From NCBI GenBank assembly GCA_903632075.3, contig CAHIKZ030000958.1:798501-862500 (forward strand): a stretch of 64,000 nt of DNA, in the 5' to 3' direction. The notes under the pieces were generated by a model. That model was not told the origin of the DNA. It ran no database searches and saw only the letters and a list, made by a program, of their open reading frames with translations. Every line of letters starts with the position of its first letter. The first letter of the stretch is position 1. The stretch comes from Acanthosepion pharaonis (taxonomy: Eukaryota; Mollusca; Cephalopoda; Sepiida; Sepiidae). Both the position numbers and the translations under genes were made by a program. Shown here in pieces: positions 46,878-57,467 of the stretch.

Positions 46878-46990
46878 TGCTATATTTATGGGATAAAGTG
46901 CTCAAATATCAGAGATAGAGCGTGGCCTGACGATTGCATATAGCATGAAACAGACTGTCGCCTCTAAGTGTTGACTTCTATGTTCACTTT
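46878..46990 (+). ncRNA. Hammerhead-ribozyme-like motif in a repeat end
   Basis: CTGACGA (46927-46933) is followed by a TGC-ATATA-GCA hairpin flanked by T and T, then GAAA (46947-46950). The next bases ACA GAC TGT (46950-46958) can form stem III with its A-U closing pair. The cleavage position would be GTC at 46957-46959, and stem I pairs GGC (46924-46926) with GCC (46960-46962). All invariant core bases of the hammerhead are present. The first pair of stem II, normally G-C, is T-T. The segment precedes the Penelope-like element at 47.0-50.2 kb by about 50 bases. Confidence 0.5.
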
Positions 46991-47629
46991 TATATTTATA
47001 TATATATATATAGTAAAGGTAATAAATCCATTGGTATATACTCCAAGTGGATCCTAGTAATATAAAATATTAAAACAAATCCACAAAAAGAATTCAATGT
47101 ATTATTACAGAGCCAATAAATAGTATTATACAATAAAATCCAAAATTACCTCATATGGGGGAATGGATATATTTCAACCGACAAAACCTTTCTCAGTCTT
47201 ATTCAACCCTGGTATACAGACTGAGTTTGTGTTGGAATTAGAAATTTAACTGTGACAGCATTTGAAAATTAATACAGAATTTATCCATTGGTCAGGGGAT
47301 GGTGGAAGGTATTAGCCTTAAAGAGAAGAGGTTTTATAAAATTAAACCTGGATATTAGCCTTATAATATTAAATTGGAGTTATATGAAGAATGAAGTGTT
47401 TATTTGAAATGAAAAAAGGACCAAAAAGGGAGTTTTTAAAATAAATTTTATATATACATTCAACATTTGAAGAGTTAAAGAATTATAGTAGCTAATAAAG
47501 TAAAATCTATATGCTGTAAATTTAAATTTGTTTTTATGTCAACATTTTAAAACTAATTCATTCCTTTGATTCAATAGTTTGCTTTGATTATTGTATCTTA
47601 TTCTAATTTTTTCTTCAAAAAGTTACACC

Positions 47630-49560
47630 TATCTCTAAGACTATTAGGAGTATACGTGGAACCTATAATCTTCCAATGTATCTGTGGGGTTCAGATCTTT
47701 CTCCTTAAATTCCAAAATTTTTTTATAAGAGCTGTCTAGTGTTTTAATTTAGGGTTGGTAAAAAGAGTGCCTATGGGTATAAAATCTCTGTTTTCATTCC
47801 CCCCCAGAAATTCCAATGTAAACATTATAATTTTTCATATTTTATTTGGGGAAAATGGTTGCTTGATATATAAACCAACTAAATCTGCATTTGCTCTCAA
47901 CTGGACAACTTTCTTTATATCTACAATTACAGGAGGGTTCAACATCAGGTTTTTTGTTTATTCCATAGAAATTACTTCAAATATAGTTATTATGAGAGTT
48001 GATAATTTTGTATATGTTGTTGGTACAGGAGTAGCCAATTTTAATTGTTTTCCTATTGAAGATCTTACTTAGAGGGTTGTTTTTGTGAAAATGTTTATTT
48101 ATTAACTTTAGAAAATACTGTCCAATATTAATATTTGACAGTTTGCAGAAGGGGGGTTTGAACCATATAATTTTCCTTTTCCTATTTTTGTGTTTACATT
48201 TCACTTTAGATATATCAGTGTTACTTATGGGGGTTAGATAAGATAATTTATTTTTAAAACCACTTTTATGGAGAGCATTTTCATACAATTCTTTATTTTT
48301 ATTAAAGATGTTTATGTTGGACGATAATCAAATAATCCTAGTGCCAACAATGGTAGGTATCTGTCTCAAAATGGCATTGGGTTGGTTAGTGTTAACATTA
48401 ATATAGGTGGGGGGGTCATTGTCTTTATGGTATGGATTAAACATTTCCTTATTGAGGTTAGGGTGATGCTTAGATAATCAACTATTTTAAGGTTAGAAGA
48501 AATCTCAATCCTAAACACTAGTAATTTAAAGGCCCTAATGATTTTCTTTTGTATCTTTGCTGTTAGTGGACCATTGCTACTGAGGATGAAAATGTGTCCA
48601 TCATCTCTATTAGTTTAGGATCTACAATTCTACTAAGTGTCTCTAAAATATAAAAACATACTAAATCTGCAACCTGGGCTGAATCATATGCTCCCATAGG
48701 GACATCAAAATAATCATTAAGGCACTTGGAATTTTTAAGAGCTAAAAGCTAGCTGTTAAGATGATATTAATCTCCTCATCCATGATTGCTATATAGTTTT
48801 TTGCAAAGTTAATACAATTAACCAAGAGTTCCCTGGAGATGGAGGAATAGATATCTATGATATCAAATTTAATAAATGTAGCTCTTTCCTTATCAACCAT
48901 ATTGGCAAACCATTTGATTGTATCCAACGATTCCTTCCAGAGATTAGTACAAGTTGTAATTAGTAATTTATTGGTTATTTTTTTATTATATTTTTTTAGA
49001 TAAGACCTAATTCAGTTTTAGTTGAATTTATTAATCTAGACTATATTATTAGTGAAGTTAGGTCTGCAATCCTTAAATAAAATGTATGCATCTTTGGTAT
49101 GGATCTTCCCCACTCTGTCTGCAATATTTAAATTATTTGCAAAATTGGCAGTCTCATTATTGATCTTGGAGATCCTACTGTTATATCTATCTAGTTTATA
49201 CATGTCTGTTATTTTGTTAGTGAGAATTTTATGGTAGTGTCAGGGGTTACACTTATAAATGTTTGGGGGTTTGTCAGCTCTAACCCAAATATCTTTGGAA
49301 TTTTTAATAGTTTTTATGTTCTTGTTTAATTTTTCTTGAAATTTGTTGGACAGCTTACTGAATTTCATTTTTTTAACTACGTTAAACAGGTGTCTTCCAA
49401 AGGGATCCAGGAGATTGCAGGAAGGTGAAGTTTTGGGGGTTTTCAGATTGTAGGTTTCATATTTGTGATCTGGTGTTTCAGAAGGGTTGAAACAGAAATG
49501 TGCTTTCCATCATAATCTTTTCACAAAGTCAAAATTTTATCCGTAAGAGACAGATTGAAT
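47630..49560 (-). pseudogene. Penelope-like reverse transcriptase / GIY-YIG endonuclease, broken
   Basis: Read right to left. A HKYETYNLKTPKTSPSCNLL and linker region (49480-49300) comes first, then a decayed region with ITNKLLITTCTNLW (about 48990). The RT core follows as IKWFANMVDKERATFIKFDI and YSSISRELLVNCINFAKNY (48925-48790), where FIKFDI carries the first catalytic Asp. After a decayed stretch come NKELYENALHKSGF, KRKIIWFKPPF, INIGQYFLKLINKHF and NPLSKIFNRKTIKIGYSC (48300-48020), typical of Penelope-like proteins. Last is a GIY-YIG-like YVGISGG...KQRFYTHRHSF block (47840-47770). Stops and frameshifts interrupt all parts. Penelope elements prime reverse transcription with this nuclease. 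Confidence 0.8.
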
Positions 49561-50074
49561 GAGCGCAGAGAAAGATATGGGATTTTTTCACAGAGTATTC
49601 TGGACAGAACTTATCCATGATGGTAGGTTGTAGGTAGTTTCCAGATTAATCCTGAAAGAGCAATAGAGTAAAGGTAATAAATCCAAGTGGATCCTAGTAA
49701 TATAAAATATTAGAACTGATCCACAAAAAGAGCTCAATGTATTTGTTATTACAGTGCCAATAAATTTTAAGTAGGAAGTTGTATTTTTAAACTTAACCTT
49801 ATCTATATAAAATTTTTGTAAAAAAAACTCCATTTTCGGTCCTCTTTTAATTTCAAATTAACACTTCATTCTTCATATAACCCCAATTTAGTGTCATAAG
49901 GTTAATATCCGGGTTTAATTTCATAAAACCTCTTCCCTTTAAGGCTAATACCTTCCACTCTCCCCTGACCACTGTCTCATTTCTTTCGTCTGACTGAAAC
50001 ATTGACATTGATAAATTCTGTATTAATTTTTCGACAGCTGTTACAGTTAAATTTCTAATTCTGACATGAACTCA

Positions 50075-50079
<5 letters not shown>

Positions 50080-50134
<55 letters not shown>
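50080..50134. repeat. (TA)n microsatellite
   Basis: Interrupts the right inverted arm of the Penelope-like element. A further TA tract (50203-50228) is the Tc1 target. Confidence 0.95.
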
Positions 50135-50136
<2 letters not shown>

Positions 50137-50197
50137 CAAAGTTTTTTCTTGGTTGAAATAGATGTATCTTATTGTATAGATGTATTTTATTGTATAA

Positions 50198-50228
<31 letters not shown>

Positions 50229-50231
<3 letters not shown>

Positions 50232-51899
50232 TGTATTACAAAAGAGTACACCCCTCACATTTCTTCAAATATTTAAGTATATCTCTTCATGGGACAGCAC
50301 TGAAAAAATTACCTTTTGACACAATGAAAAGTAGTCTATCTGCAGCATATATAACAGAGTTAATTTCTTTTCCCCTCAAAATAACTCAAAATATAGCCAT
50401 TAAAAGCTAAATCAATGGCAACAAAAGTGAGTACACCCCTAAAAAGTGAGTACATCCCTAAGAAACTACACCCCTAAATGTCTAAATTGAGTACTGCTTT
50501 TCATTTTCCCTCCAAAATGTCATGTGACTCATTAGTGTAACTGTGCCCATGTGTTCATGGGGAGCAGGTGTATTCAAATTTGTAGTGCAGCTTTAACACT
50601 CTCTCTTACCAGTCACTGAAAGTTCCAACACGGCACCACATGGTAAAGAACTCTCTGAGGATCTTAAAAAACGTATTGTGGCACTACATAAAGATGGCCA
50701 AGGCTACAAGAAGATTGCCAACACCCTGAAACTGAGCTGCAGCACAGTGGCTAAGATCATCCAGCATTTTAAAAGAGCAGGGTCCACTCAGAACAGGCCT
50801 CAGGTAGGTCATCCAAAGAAGCTGAGCGCACGTGCTGAGCGTCCAAATGCTTTCTTTGAAAGATCGGCGTAGGAGTGCTGTTAGCATTGCTGCAGAGATT
50901 AAAGAGATTGGGATTCAGCCTGTTAGTGTTCAGACCATATGCCGCACATTACATCAAATTGGTGTGCATGGCTGTCACCCCAGGAGGAAGCCTCTTCTGA
51001 AGGCAATACACAAGAAAGCCCACAAACAGTTTGCTGAAGACATGTCAACAAAGCCCATAGATTACTGGAACCATGTCCTATGGTCTGATGAGACGAAATT
51101 TAATTTGTTTGGTTCTGATGGCCTTAAGCATGTGTGGCGGCAACCAGGTGAGGAGTACAAAGATAAGTGTGTCATGCCTACAGTCAAGCATGGTGGTGGG
51201 AATGTCATGGTCTGGGGCTGCATGAGTGCTGCAGGTATTGGAGAGTTACATTTCAGTGAGGGAAACATGAACTCCAACATGTACTGTGAAATACTGCAGC
51301 AGAGCATGATCCCCTCCCTCCAGAAACTGGGTCACAGAGCAGTGTTCCAGCATGACAATGACCCCAAACACACATCCAAGACAACCACTGGTTTACTGAA
51401 GAGGCTGAGGGTAAAGGTGATGGACTGGCCAAGCATGTCTCCAGACTTGAACCCAATAGAACATCTTTGGACCATCCTCAAGCAGAAGGTGGAGGTGCGC
51501 AGAGTCGGAAATATCCGCCAGCTCTGCAACGTCATCATTGAGGAGTGGAAGAGCATTCCAGTGACTACCTGTGAAGCTCTGGTAAACTCCATGCCCAGGA
51601 GAGTAAAGGCAGTTTTGGATAATGATGGTGGCCACACAAAATATTGACAGTTGACAAGTAGTATGTTGATATTGACAACTTTTCCTAAGGGGTGTACTCA
51701 CTTTTGTTGCCAGGGATTTAGCTTTTAATGGCTATATTTTGAATTATTTTGAGGGAAAAATAAATTAACACTGTTATATATGCTGCAGATAGGCTACTTT
51801 TCATTGTGTCAAAAGGTAATTTTTTTCAGTGCTGTCCCATGAAGAGATATACTTAAATATTTGAAGAAATATGAGGGGTGTACTCACTTTTGTGATACA

Positions 51900-51902
<3 letters not shown>
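50229..51902 (+). mobile_element. Nearly complete Tc1-type transposon
   Basis: 1674 bp flanked by TA, inside a (TA)n tract. Terminal inverted repeats are about 210 bp with the IR/DR arrangement. The outer motif CAAAAGTGAGTACACCCCT-like occurs at the tips (50237-50256; 51877-51896) and again inside each repeat (50421-50443; 51693-51712). The transposase gene is 51-kb sequence of clearly higher GC than its surroundings. Damage is light: a lost start codon and one frameshift. The sequence closely resembles Tc1 families I associate with bony fish and lampreys, so recent horizontal arrival is plausible. Confidence 0.93.
50630..51647 (+). pseudogene. Tc1 transposase, start codon lost and one frameshift
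   Basis: Cuts and reinserts the element at TA. The N-terminal frame reads APHGKELSEDLKKRIVALHK, a paired-like helix-turn-helix DNA-binding domain, to PKKLSARAER (about 50839). The expected ATG at 50630 is ACG. After a small deletion near 50835-50850 the frame shifts and stays open from 50832 for 271 codons to the natural stop. Numbering from that Met, the catalytic residues are Asp86 (LWSDETKF), Asp175 (FQHDNDPKH) and Glu210 (DLNPIEHLW), a DD34E spacing, all intact. The GRPR-like linker region is near the frameshift. Length is near the usual 340 residues. It was probably active recently. Confidence 0.92.

Positions 51903-51950
<48 letters not shown>
51903..51950. repeat. (TA)n microsatellite
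   Basis: Right continuation of the TA tract into which the Tc1 element inserted. Confidence 0.95.
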
Positions 51951-51953
<3 letters not shown>

Positions 51954-52069
51954 AGATGCTGTAAGGTCTTACCATAATTCAGAAGACTCTCCTCAAATAT
52001 TAAAAAATCTGATGTTGGATGATTTGGTCAGAATTTGTAAGTAATTTGCATCAAGAACATTTTAGAACC

Positions 52070-52072
<3 letters not shown>

Positions 52073-52137
<65 letters not shown>
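52073..52137. repeat. (TA)n microsatellite
   Basis: About 30 TA units, after ACATACATA. Confidence 0.95.
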
Positions 52138-52139
<2 letters not shown>

Positions 52140-52169
52140 ATAACAATATATAATTTTATATATCAACAA

Positions 52170-52865
52170 ACAGTATTTAAATATTAGTTGGAAAAAGTTT
52201 TTCTGACATGTTTCATCTGTTACAATTTCATCAGACTGGGCTTTGATGTTACCATGTCTACACAGGTGCATGAAATGAGAGATGCTGGTAGTTTCAAAAT
52301 TTTTTAAAGAATATTTTTTCAATCTAGCCAAATTTATCTGTATTCTTTTTTTTTTTTCTCCCCATCAAGTTTCTTGCATTGATGAGAAAGTGATCTCATG
52401 ATGCACACATAAAATACTTAGAGCGTCACATCTCATTTTTCAAACATACTCATGCAATTTCCTACAATCATCTGCTGAAAAACTATAAGTATTGGAAAAA
52501 CTAACCACTAAAAAAGCCAGAACTTCTAGAATGCAACTCCACAAAAAGTACATTATAGCAAAGCCAGAAATGACTCAAATGCACCAAACTATCAAATGAA
52601 TGAGTGACAATCAACAAACTGAAACAAAAACTCATCAATCTATGCAGCAACACTAAGTGGAAATATATCGAAAAGCTTAATCGAATAGAAAATTTATCAG
52701 ATATAATGCTTTCCAATACAGAATGAGAATTCCACAGCTTCATTTTAAAATTTGTCACCAGAATCCACAAAGGAGACATAGTAGAAATGATAATAAAAAA
52801 TCACAAGCAAGATAGTCAAATCAGCCCAGTCTGATGAAATCCACATGGATGAAACACATCACAAA
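52170..52865 (+). pseudogene. Penelope-like N-terminal fragment between opposed hammerhead-like ends
   Basis: The plus strand from about 52628 reads NKLKQKLINLCSNTKWKYIE, then LNRIENLSDIMLSNTE, one stop, then EFHSFILKFVTRIHKGDIVE, similar to the N-terminal region before the RT core of Penelope-like proteins. It runs into GCCCAGTCTGATGAAATCC...GGATGAAACACATC (52824-52863). The same GCCCAGTCTGATGAAAT motif occurs in reverse at 52217-52243. Both are CTGATGA-hairpin-GAAA cores with an extra A before the hairpin. Confidence 0.6.
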
Positions 52866-52899
52866 AATATATATGTGTGTGTGTTTATATATATGTGTG

Positions 52900-52972
<73 letters not shown>
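52863..52972. repeat. (GT)n/(CA)n compound microsatellite
   Basis: TG units, TA units, then about 33 CA units from 52905. The TG and CA parts are complementary and could fold back. Confidence 0.95.
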
Positions 52973-52974
<2 letters not shown>

Positions 52975-53289
52975 ACCATAATTTTAAGAAATTGATGGAT
53001 TTTTTTATCCAACATTATTTCTTACAACTCCATACGTTATTTTGTGGATACCCATGTTTGAGTAGATGCCCTGCTTTTTTTAAAGTGTGAATTACATCTA
53101 CTGACCTGCATGTTCAAAAGAATGAATCCATTGAACTCTGTGAGAGAACATATTTTCTTTATTAAATCTCTTGGAGGCACAGGCCTGTAGACATAATTTC
53201 CACTGTTTAAATAAAAAAACAGGATGTTTACTTCATCATGTATATCTACAAAATGGTGTTTGGTGTAGTATGAAACACAATGAGAATAC

Positions 53290-53460
53290 AAGAAATATTT
53301 TTAATAATTTGAGAATTTTAATCACATGAAAAATAATTTTAATAATATGAGAAATACTTTTAATAATATATTAAATAATAGAAGAAATAATTTCATTGAG
53401 AAATAATCTTAATAATATGAAAAAATAATTTCAATAATATGTGAAATAATTTTAACAATG
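53290..53460. repeat. Degenerate AT-rich minisatellite
   Basis: About seven imperfect units of about 23 bp built on AATAATTTTAATAATATGAGA. Confidence 0.75.
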
Positions 53461-53876
53461 AGGACGAGTAAAGAACTTTACCAAATAACAAAAACCACAT
53501 CACTTGAAAACTTCCAAAAGCAGCAACAACAAAAATGGATAGTGCATGTAACTTGAAGGGAAAATGATGATATAATCAAGATGTTAACTTTTCACACTTC
53601 CAAAATAAAAAATATTTCAAAGAAAACTTCCAATATTAGAATGAACTATAACATTTAGTGAACTTGAAAAAATGTTTTAAGAAAAGGATTTATTAATTTC
53701 AACTAACAGTAATATTAAATATTTGGACAATGATTGCTAAATGTTCCCCTTCTAGAAATGGTTACTTTCACCATTATCATTACCAGTAAGCCCAAACTGA
53801 AATTTGAAAACAATTTGCCAATTTTCTTTTCCATAGCAGTATGGCAAATTCAGAAGTAAAACTGAAAGAATTAGTG

Positions 53877-54245
53877 TCCTGGGTAAGGCAATAAACTACA
53901 TCCAACAGCAAGGATCGGGAGTTTTTGAGGAGCGTGGAACCACTTCTTAATTGCTGGTGTTCCCAGGCCCACCCTGACCTGGGTGGTAACACCTGTTAGG
54001 GTCCCAGCTATGGGTAAATAGTTAACCCCCAAACTAGAGTCAAAACACTATGAAAGTGTAAAAATAGGTTTTAATGACAGAAATACTTTGTAAAAAAAAT
54101 TATTAACAGCAATACATTTTTGAAAAAGAATATTACCAGCAATATATTTTTAGAAAAACAAAAAATATTACCAGCAGTAAAAATCTTGTTGGCATTAAAT
54201 AACCCATTGAGGTTGATATGCCGTAAAACAAAACAAACTGAAAGA
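53877..54245 (+). mobile_element. SINE-4 copy
   Basis: Head TCCTGGGTAAGGCAATAAAC, GAGCGTGGAACCACTTCTTAATTG, CCACCCTGACCTGGGTGGTA, then the shared module GTCCCAGCTATGGGTAAATAG and the shared tail GGCATTAAATAACCCATTGAGG. It matches 54501-54900. The tail is common to SINE-3, so families exchange 3' ends. Confidence 0.7.
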
Positions 54246-54500
54246 AAGTGGTCAATGAGAGCAAGAAAAAAGATTGAAGCAGCACTTATAAGAATAGGGA
54301 ATGTATGTATAAGAATTGCATCTGTAGAAATTTAACTGAGTAGAATTTAGTAAGAGAAAATGTGATACAAAAATCTGAAAGTGTATTGGCATTATCAAAG
54401 ATGCTTTTTAAAAATTAAGCAAAGTATTAAAATATAAAAAAAATAATAGAAATAAGGAAAAGAGTGCTGGACTGCTATATAATGTCTAATCTCCTATATG

Positions 54501-55122
54501 ATATCATCCTGAGTATGACAATAAGCTACATCTGGCAGCAAGGCCTCTGATTGGAAGACTGGAGGTTTTGATGAGCATGGAACCGCCTCTTAATTACTGT
54601 TGTTCCTCAGTCCACTCTGACCTGGGGTGGTAGCAACTGTTAGGATCCCAGATGTGAGCAAATAGTAACCCCCCCCCAACAAAAATCAACTGTACAATTT
54701 TATAATAAAATGAGCAACAGTACATTTTTATAGTAAAACTACAACAATACATCTTATGATCTACAAAGTATATATCCAAAAATCATACCTTTACTCTGAA
54801 AGTATAAAGTTATGTGCAAAATATCTGTAGTTAAGAGCATAAAATTACATACAAAATATTTAGATTTTGGCATTAAATAACCCGTAGATGTTGATATGCA
54901 ACTAAAAAAAATCAGCCAACCAACAATGCCTATTTATAGTAAAATTATCAATACTACATATTTAAAGCAAAATAACCAACAATACATTTTTATCTGTAGT
55001 TGAATGCATACAATTGCATTCAAAATTGCACTTAGTTGAAGCCATAAAATTGTGTTCATAATTTGTATATTTTGGCATTAAATATCATCAGGTTTGATAT
55101 GCTGCTAAACAAAATCAGCCAA
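54501..55122 (+). mobile_element. SINE-4 copy with perfect target duplication inside RTE
   Basis: CCTATATG at 54493-54500 and 55123-55130 brackets a 622-bp insertion and splits an RTE exactly between consecutive codon blocks. The insert has the SINE-4 head and body (GCAATAAGC-type start, GCATGGAACCGCCTCTTAATT, CTGACCTGGGGTGGTAGC). The tail module is present twice: GGCATTAAATAACCCGTAG near 54866 and GGCATTAAATATCATCAGG near 55074. Confidence 0.85.
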
Positions 55123-55249
55123 CCTATATGGCAATGAATACTGAATAATTTCATGACAAATGAAGAAAAGTTTTGAAATGTCCAAGATATGAACTTACTG
55201 ATGAATGTTAAGGATATTGTCAACAGAGTAAGTGACAAATGAAGAGATT

Positions 55250-56000
55250 TAAAGATGAATAGAAATTACAAAAAAGCAAGTAATCTTGAGAGCAACAAAA
55301 GGCAGGAAGATGTAGAGAGCCATGATCACCAATGTTCTGAATTAAACAAGGGACATAGAAATAGAGAAAAAACTTACATGACAAGTTAGAACAAACAGTG
55401 GAATAAGTACCACAGACAAGGGGTTGTAAAGGAGTAAATATTGCTGCAAACAACAAAAACAGGAAGCTGTTGAGTGCTGTGATCTCCAATGTCCTGAAGA
55501 AACATGGGGCATAGAAAGAAAGAGAGAGAACTTGACACATTTGAGCAATTGGATAGACAAATTTGTAGCACAAAGACAAAGAGGTTATGTAAAGGAGTAA
55601 GTATTGCTGAGAACAACAAAAACAGGAAGCTGTGGAGAGCTATAATCTCTAACGTCCTGAAGAAGCATTGAAGATAGAAAGAGAGAGAGACAGATCTTAC
55701 TTTACAAGTTTAAACAAATGGATAAAGGAACAAACACTGAAAAGATAAAATTTGTTTATAAAGGAACAAGTATTGTTGAGAGTAGCAAAAGAGAGAAATA
55801 TGTGAAGAGCCTCGGTCACCCATGTCTAGAATTAACATGTCACATAGAAAGCGAGAGAACTTATTTGACAAGTCCAAGCAAATGAATAATGGAACAAGTA
55901 CCACAAAGAGAAAAAGGTGTTGTAAATGAGCAACTATTGCAGAAAGCAATGATAAAAAGCAAGCCATGAAGATCTATTGTCATCCACATGCTAAAAAGTA
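55250..56000 (+). repeat. Tandem array of about 160-bp units from the RTE C-terminus
   Basis: Units marked by AACAAAAACAGGAAGCTGTGGAGAGC-type blocks begin their GGAAG landmark near 55304, 55461, 55624, 55793 and 55957, giving steps of about 157, 163, 169 and 165 bp. Each holds the coding end (LLRATKDRKLWRAMIxNVLKKHGT-like) plus GAAAGAGAGAG and a spacer with GGAACAAGTA. Divergence grows toward the right. A (GA)n tract closes the array. Confidence 0.8.
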
Positions 56001-56006
56001 ATGGCA

Positions 56007-56010
<4 letters not shown>

Positions 56011-56039
<29 letters not shown>
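56011..56039. repeat. (GA)n microsatellite
   Basis: Directly follows the tandem array, whose units also carry short GAGAGA runs. Confidence 0.95.
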
Positions 56040-56041
<2 letters not shown>

Positions 56042-56099
56042 GTTACAGCTCTTGCATCTGTTCTGGTTATTGAAGCAGTTTTGTAATTTACTGAAAATT

Positions 56100-57200
56100 A
56101 TTTTAATGTCTGTTATGTGAACAAGAAATGCAGCCCTGAAATAATGGAGAGACAAACTAAAGAATAAAATATTCAAATTCTATATAGACTAATATTTCAA
56201 TGTTTATACACATCATCCTTGGAATGTTAAAGATAAAGTAAACATCTTCAGGCTATCTACATGAGTGCAGAGCGTGGGTATTGTTATATAGGAATAAAGT
56301 GTTGCTGCTGACACTGAAGTTTGAACACAGATTGCCAGAGAGCAAACACAGGCAATCCCACTTTGAATAAGTAAATCACATGATAGTAAAAGAAATATAT
56401 GGGAATTGGCAGGGTGTCTAATTGATCACTCTTTCTACTCTATCCTCTATTACTATACAGCTTGCTATTCTCTATACTATTCACTATACTGATCACTACA
56501 TGGATTACTATTCGGTGGTTACTTTTCAAGCGATTATTATCAAGCAAGTACTATTAGTGTGAGTGCTATTTGTAGAGAAAAATAAATGATGATGAGGGGG
56601 GGGTCAAAAAGTGCAGTGCAACGTTTGCCAGCTGGCCAGCTCTTTTTCTTCTTCTTCTTTGGTCTCCTCAAGGAAATGGATTGCGTGGCTCCCTTTCTCA
56701 GCTGTTACACTGGGCAGTTGTGAAACAGACACCAACTCAGCTGCACCTACTTCAACTCCCTCTTTGTCTGTCTGTCAATCCATATGTCCAACTCTAACAC
56801 ATGCAGTCTGCCAAATGACTTTCCTGTTCTTTGGTGCTGCTGGCACTCCACTTTTTATGCTATTCCAAGATGGCCAAAATTTTCATGTGTGCAAATATCG
56901 TCTCATTTTGGACGAGATAGGCCTGCATAATTTGTGTCTTCAATAGTAGCCATATTTCTTTTTTGTCATCACTTTGCAGGCAAGACACGTTCGCACTCGT
57001 TTTGAATTCCGAGGTAACTCATGTCTTTCGTTACACTATTCAAAGGCGTCTGACACCAGTATTGTTCAATAACATTACTATAGTTGTATCTGCGAATACA
57101 AAGACTCTACTACAACAAGCATTACAAAAGTGACAAGTATTTGTTGACATCTCCAAAACTGCTAACAAGGGATCATAGACATCACAAAAGGTAATTTAAC
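56100..57200. other. Unclassified stretch with a 111-codon frame
   Basis: Better-balanced composition than its surroundings at 56590-57060. A frame from 56611 to 56946 stays open for 111 codons, rich in Ser, Thr and Cys, with no domain I recognise and no repeat partner in the window. It may be chance, an unrecognised LTR-type element (AATAAATGATGATGAGG near 56581 is polyA-signal-like), or a host exon. Confidence 0.3.
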
Positions 57201-57209
57201 ATGTCTTAA

Positions 57210-57300
57210 AGGTTAGCATATTAGTCCAACAGATCTTTACTACCAGAAAGTGAGTTTGATACACACTGGGTGCCCAACACTTGTTGCCTATGCCAGATAA
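57210..57300 (+). mobile_element. tRNA-like SINE head fragment
   Basis: A-box-like GGTTAGCATATTAGTCC and B-box-like GAGTTTGATACACACTGGG, as in the head at 57468. Confidence 0.4.
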
Positions 57301-57467
57301 AACTACACTTAGTAAATATCTATACAGTCTCAGCTTGATCAGCTCAACATTGGTTATTGGTTAGTAAGTTCTTCTAACTGACTATTATTTATATATAGTG
57401 GTGAATTTCATTCTCACTCAGTGCCCCATTTTTTAGCCTTGTGTTTGACAAACTCGGTGTCTTGCCA

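Larger units (their letters stand above)
47013..50205 (-). mobile_element. Penelope-like retroelement with direct and inverted terminal repeats
   Basis: The coding remnant (separate entry) lies on the minus strand. Direct repeats of about 108 bp are at 47013-47121 and 49668-49774 (GTAAAGGTAATAAATCCA, GTGGATCCTAGTAATATAA). Inverted arms are at 47127-47425 and 49838-50205 (GGTATTAGCC / GGCTAATACC, CTTCATTCTTCATATAA / its complement), the right one interrupted by a (TA)n tract at 50080-50134. Repeats in both orientations are typical of Penelope-like elements. A Tc1 transposon sits in the TA tract just right of it. Confidence 0.75.
54345..56000 (+). pseudogene. RTE LINE 3' part, split by a SINE and ending in a tandem array
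   Basis: Left piece 54345-54500 encodes decayed blocks ending at CYIMSNLLYD (LNCYVISVLLYGSE in other copies). After the inserted SINE-4 (54501-55122) it resumes at 55123 with YGNEY*IIS*QMKKSFEMS, the expected next block. From about 55250 the C-terminal end is repeated (see array). All frames are broken. Confidence 0.75.

Noticed and set aside
47755..48288. Plus-strand frame of 105 codons
   Set aside because: Antisense to the Penelope-like coding remnant, which explains the openness better.
51062..51701. Several minus-strand frames of 67-102 codons
   Set aside because: Antisense shadows of the Tc1 transposase.
55220..55967. Minus-strand frames with repeated, hydrophobic-looking protein
   Set aside because: They are the reverse of the tandem RTE-tail array, and the internal similarity comes from the DNA repeat.
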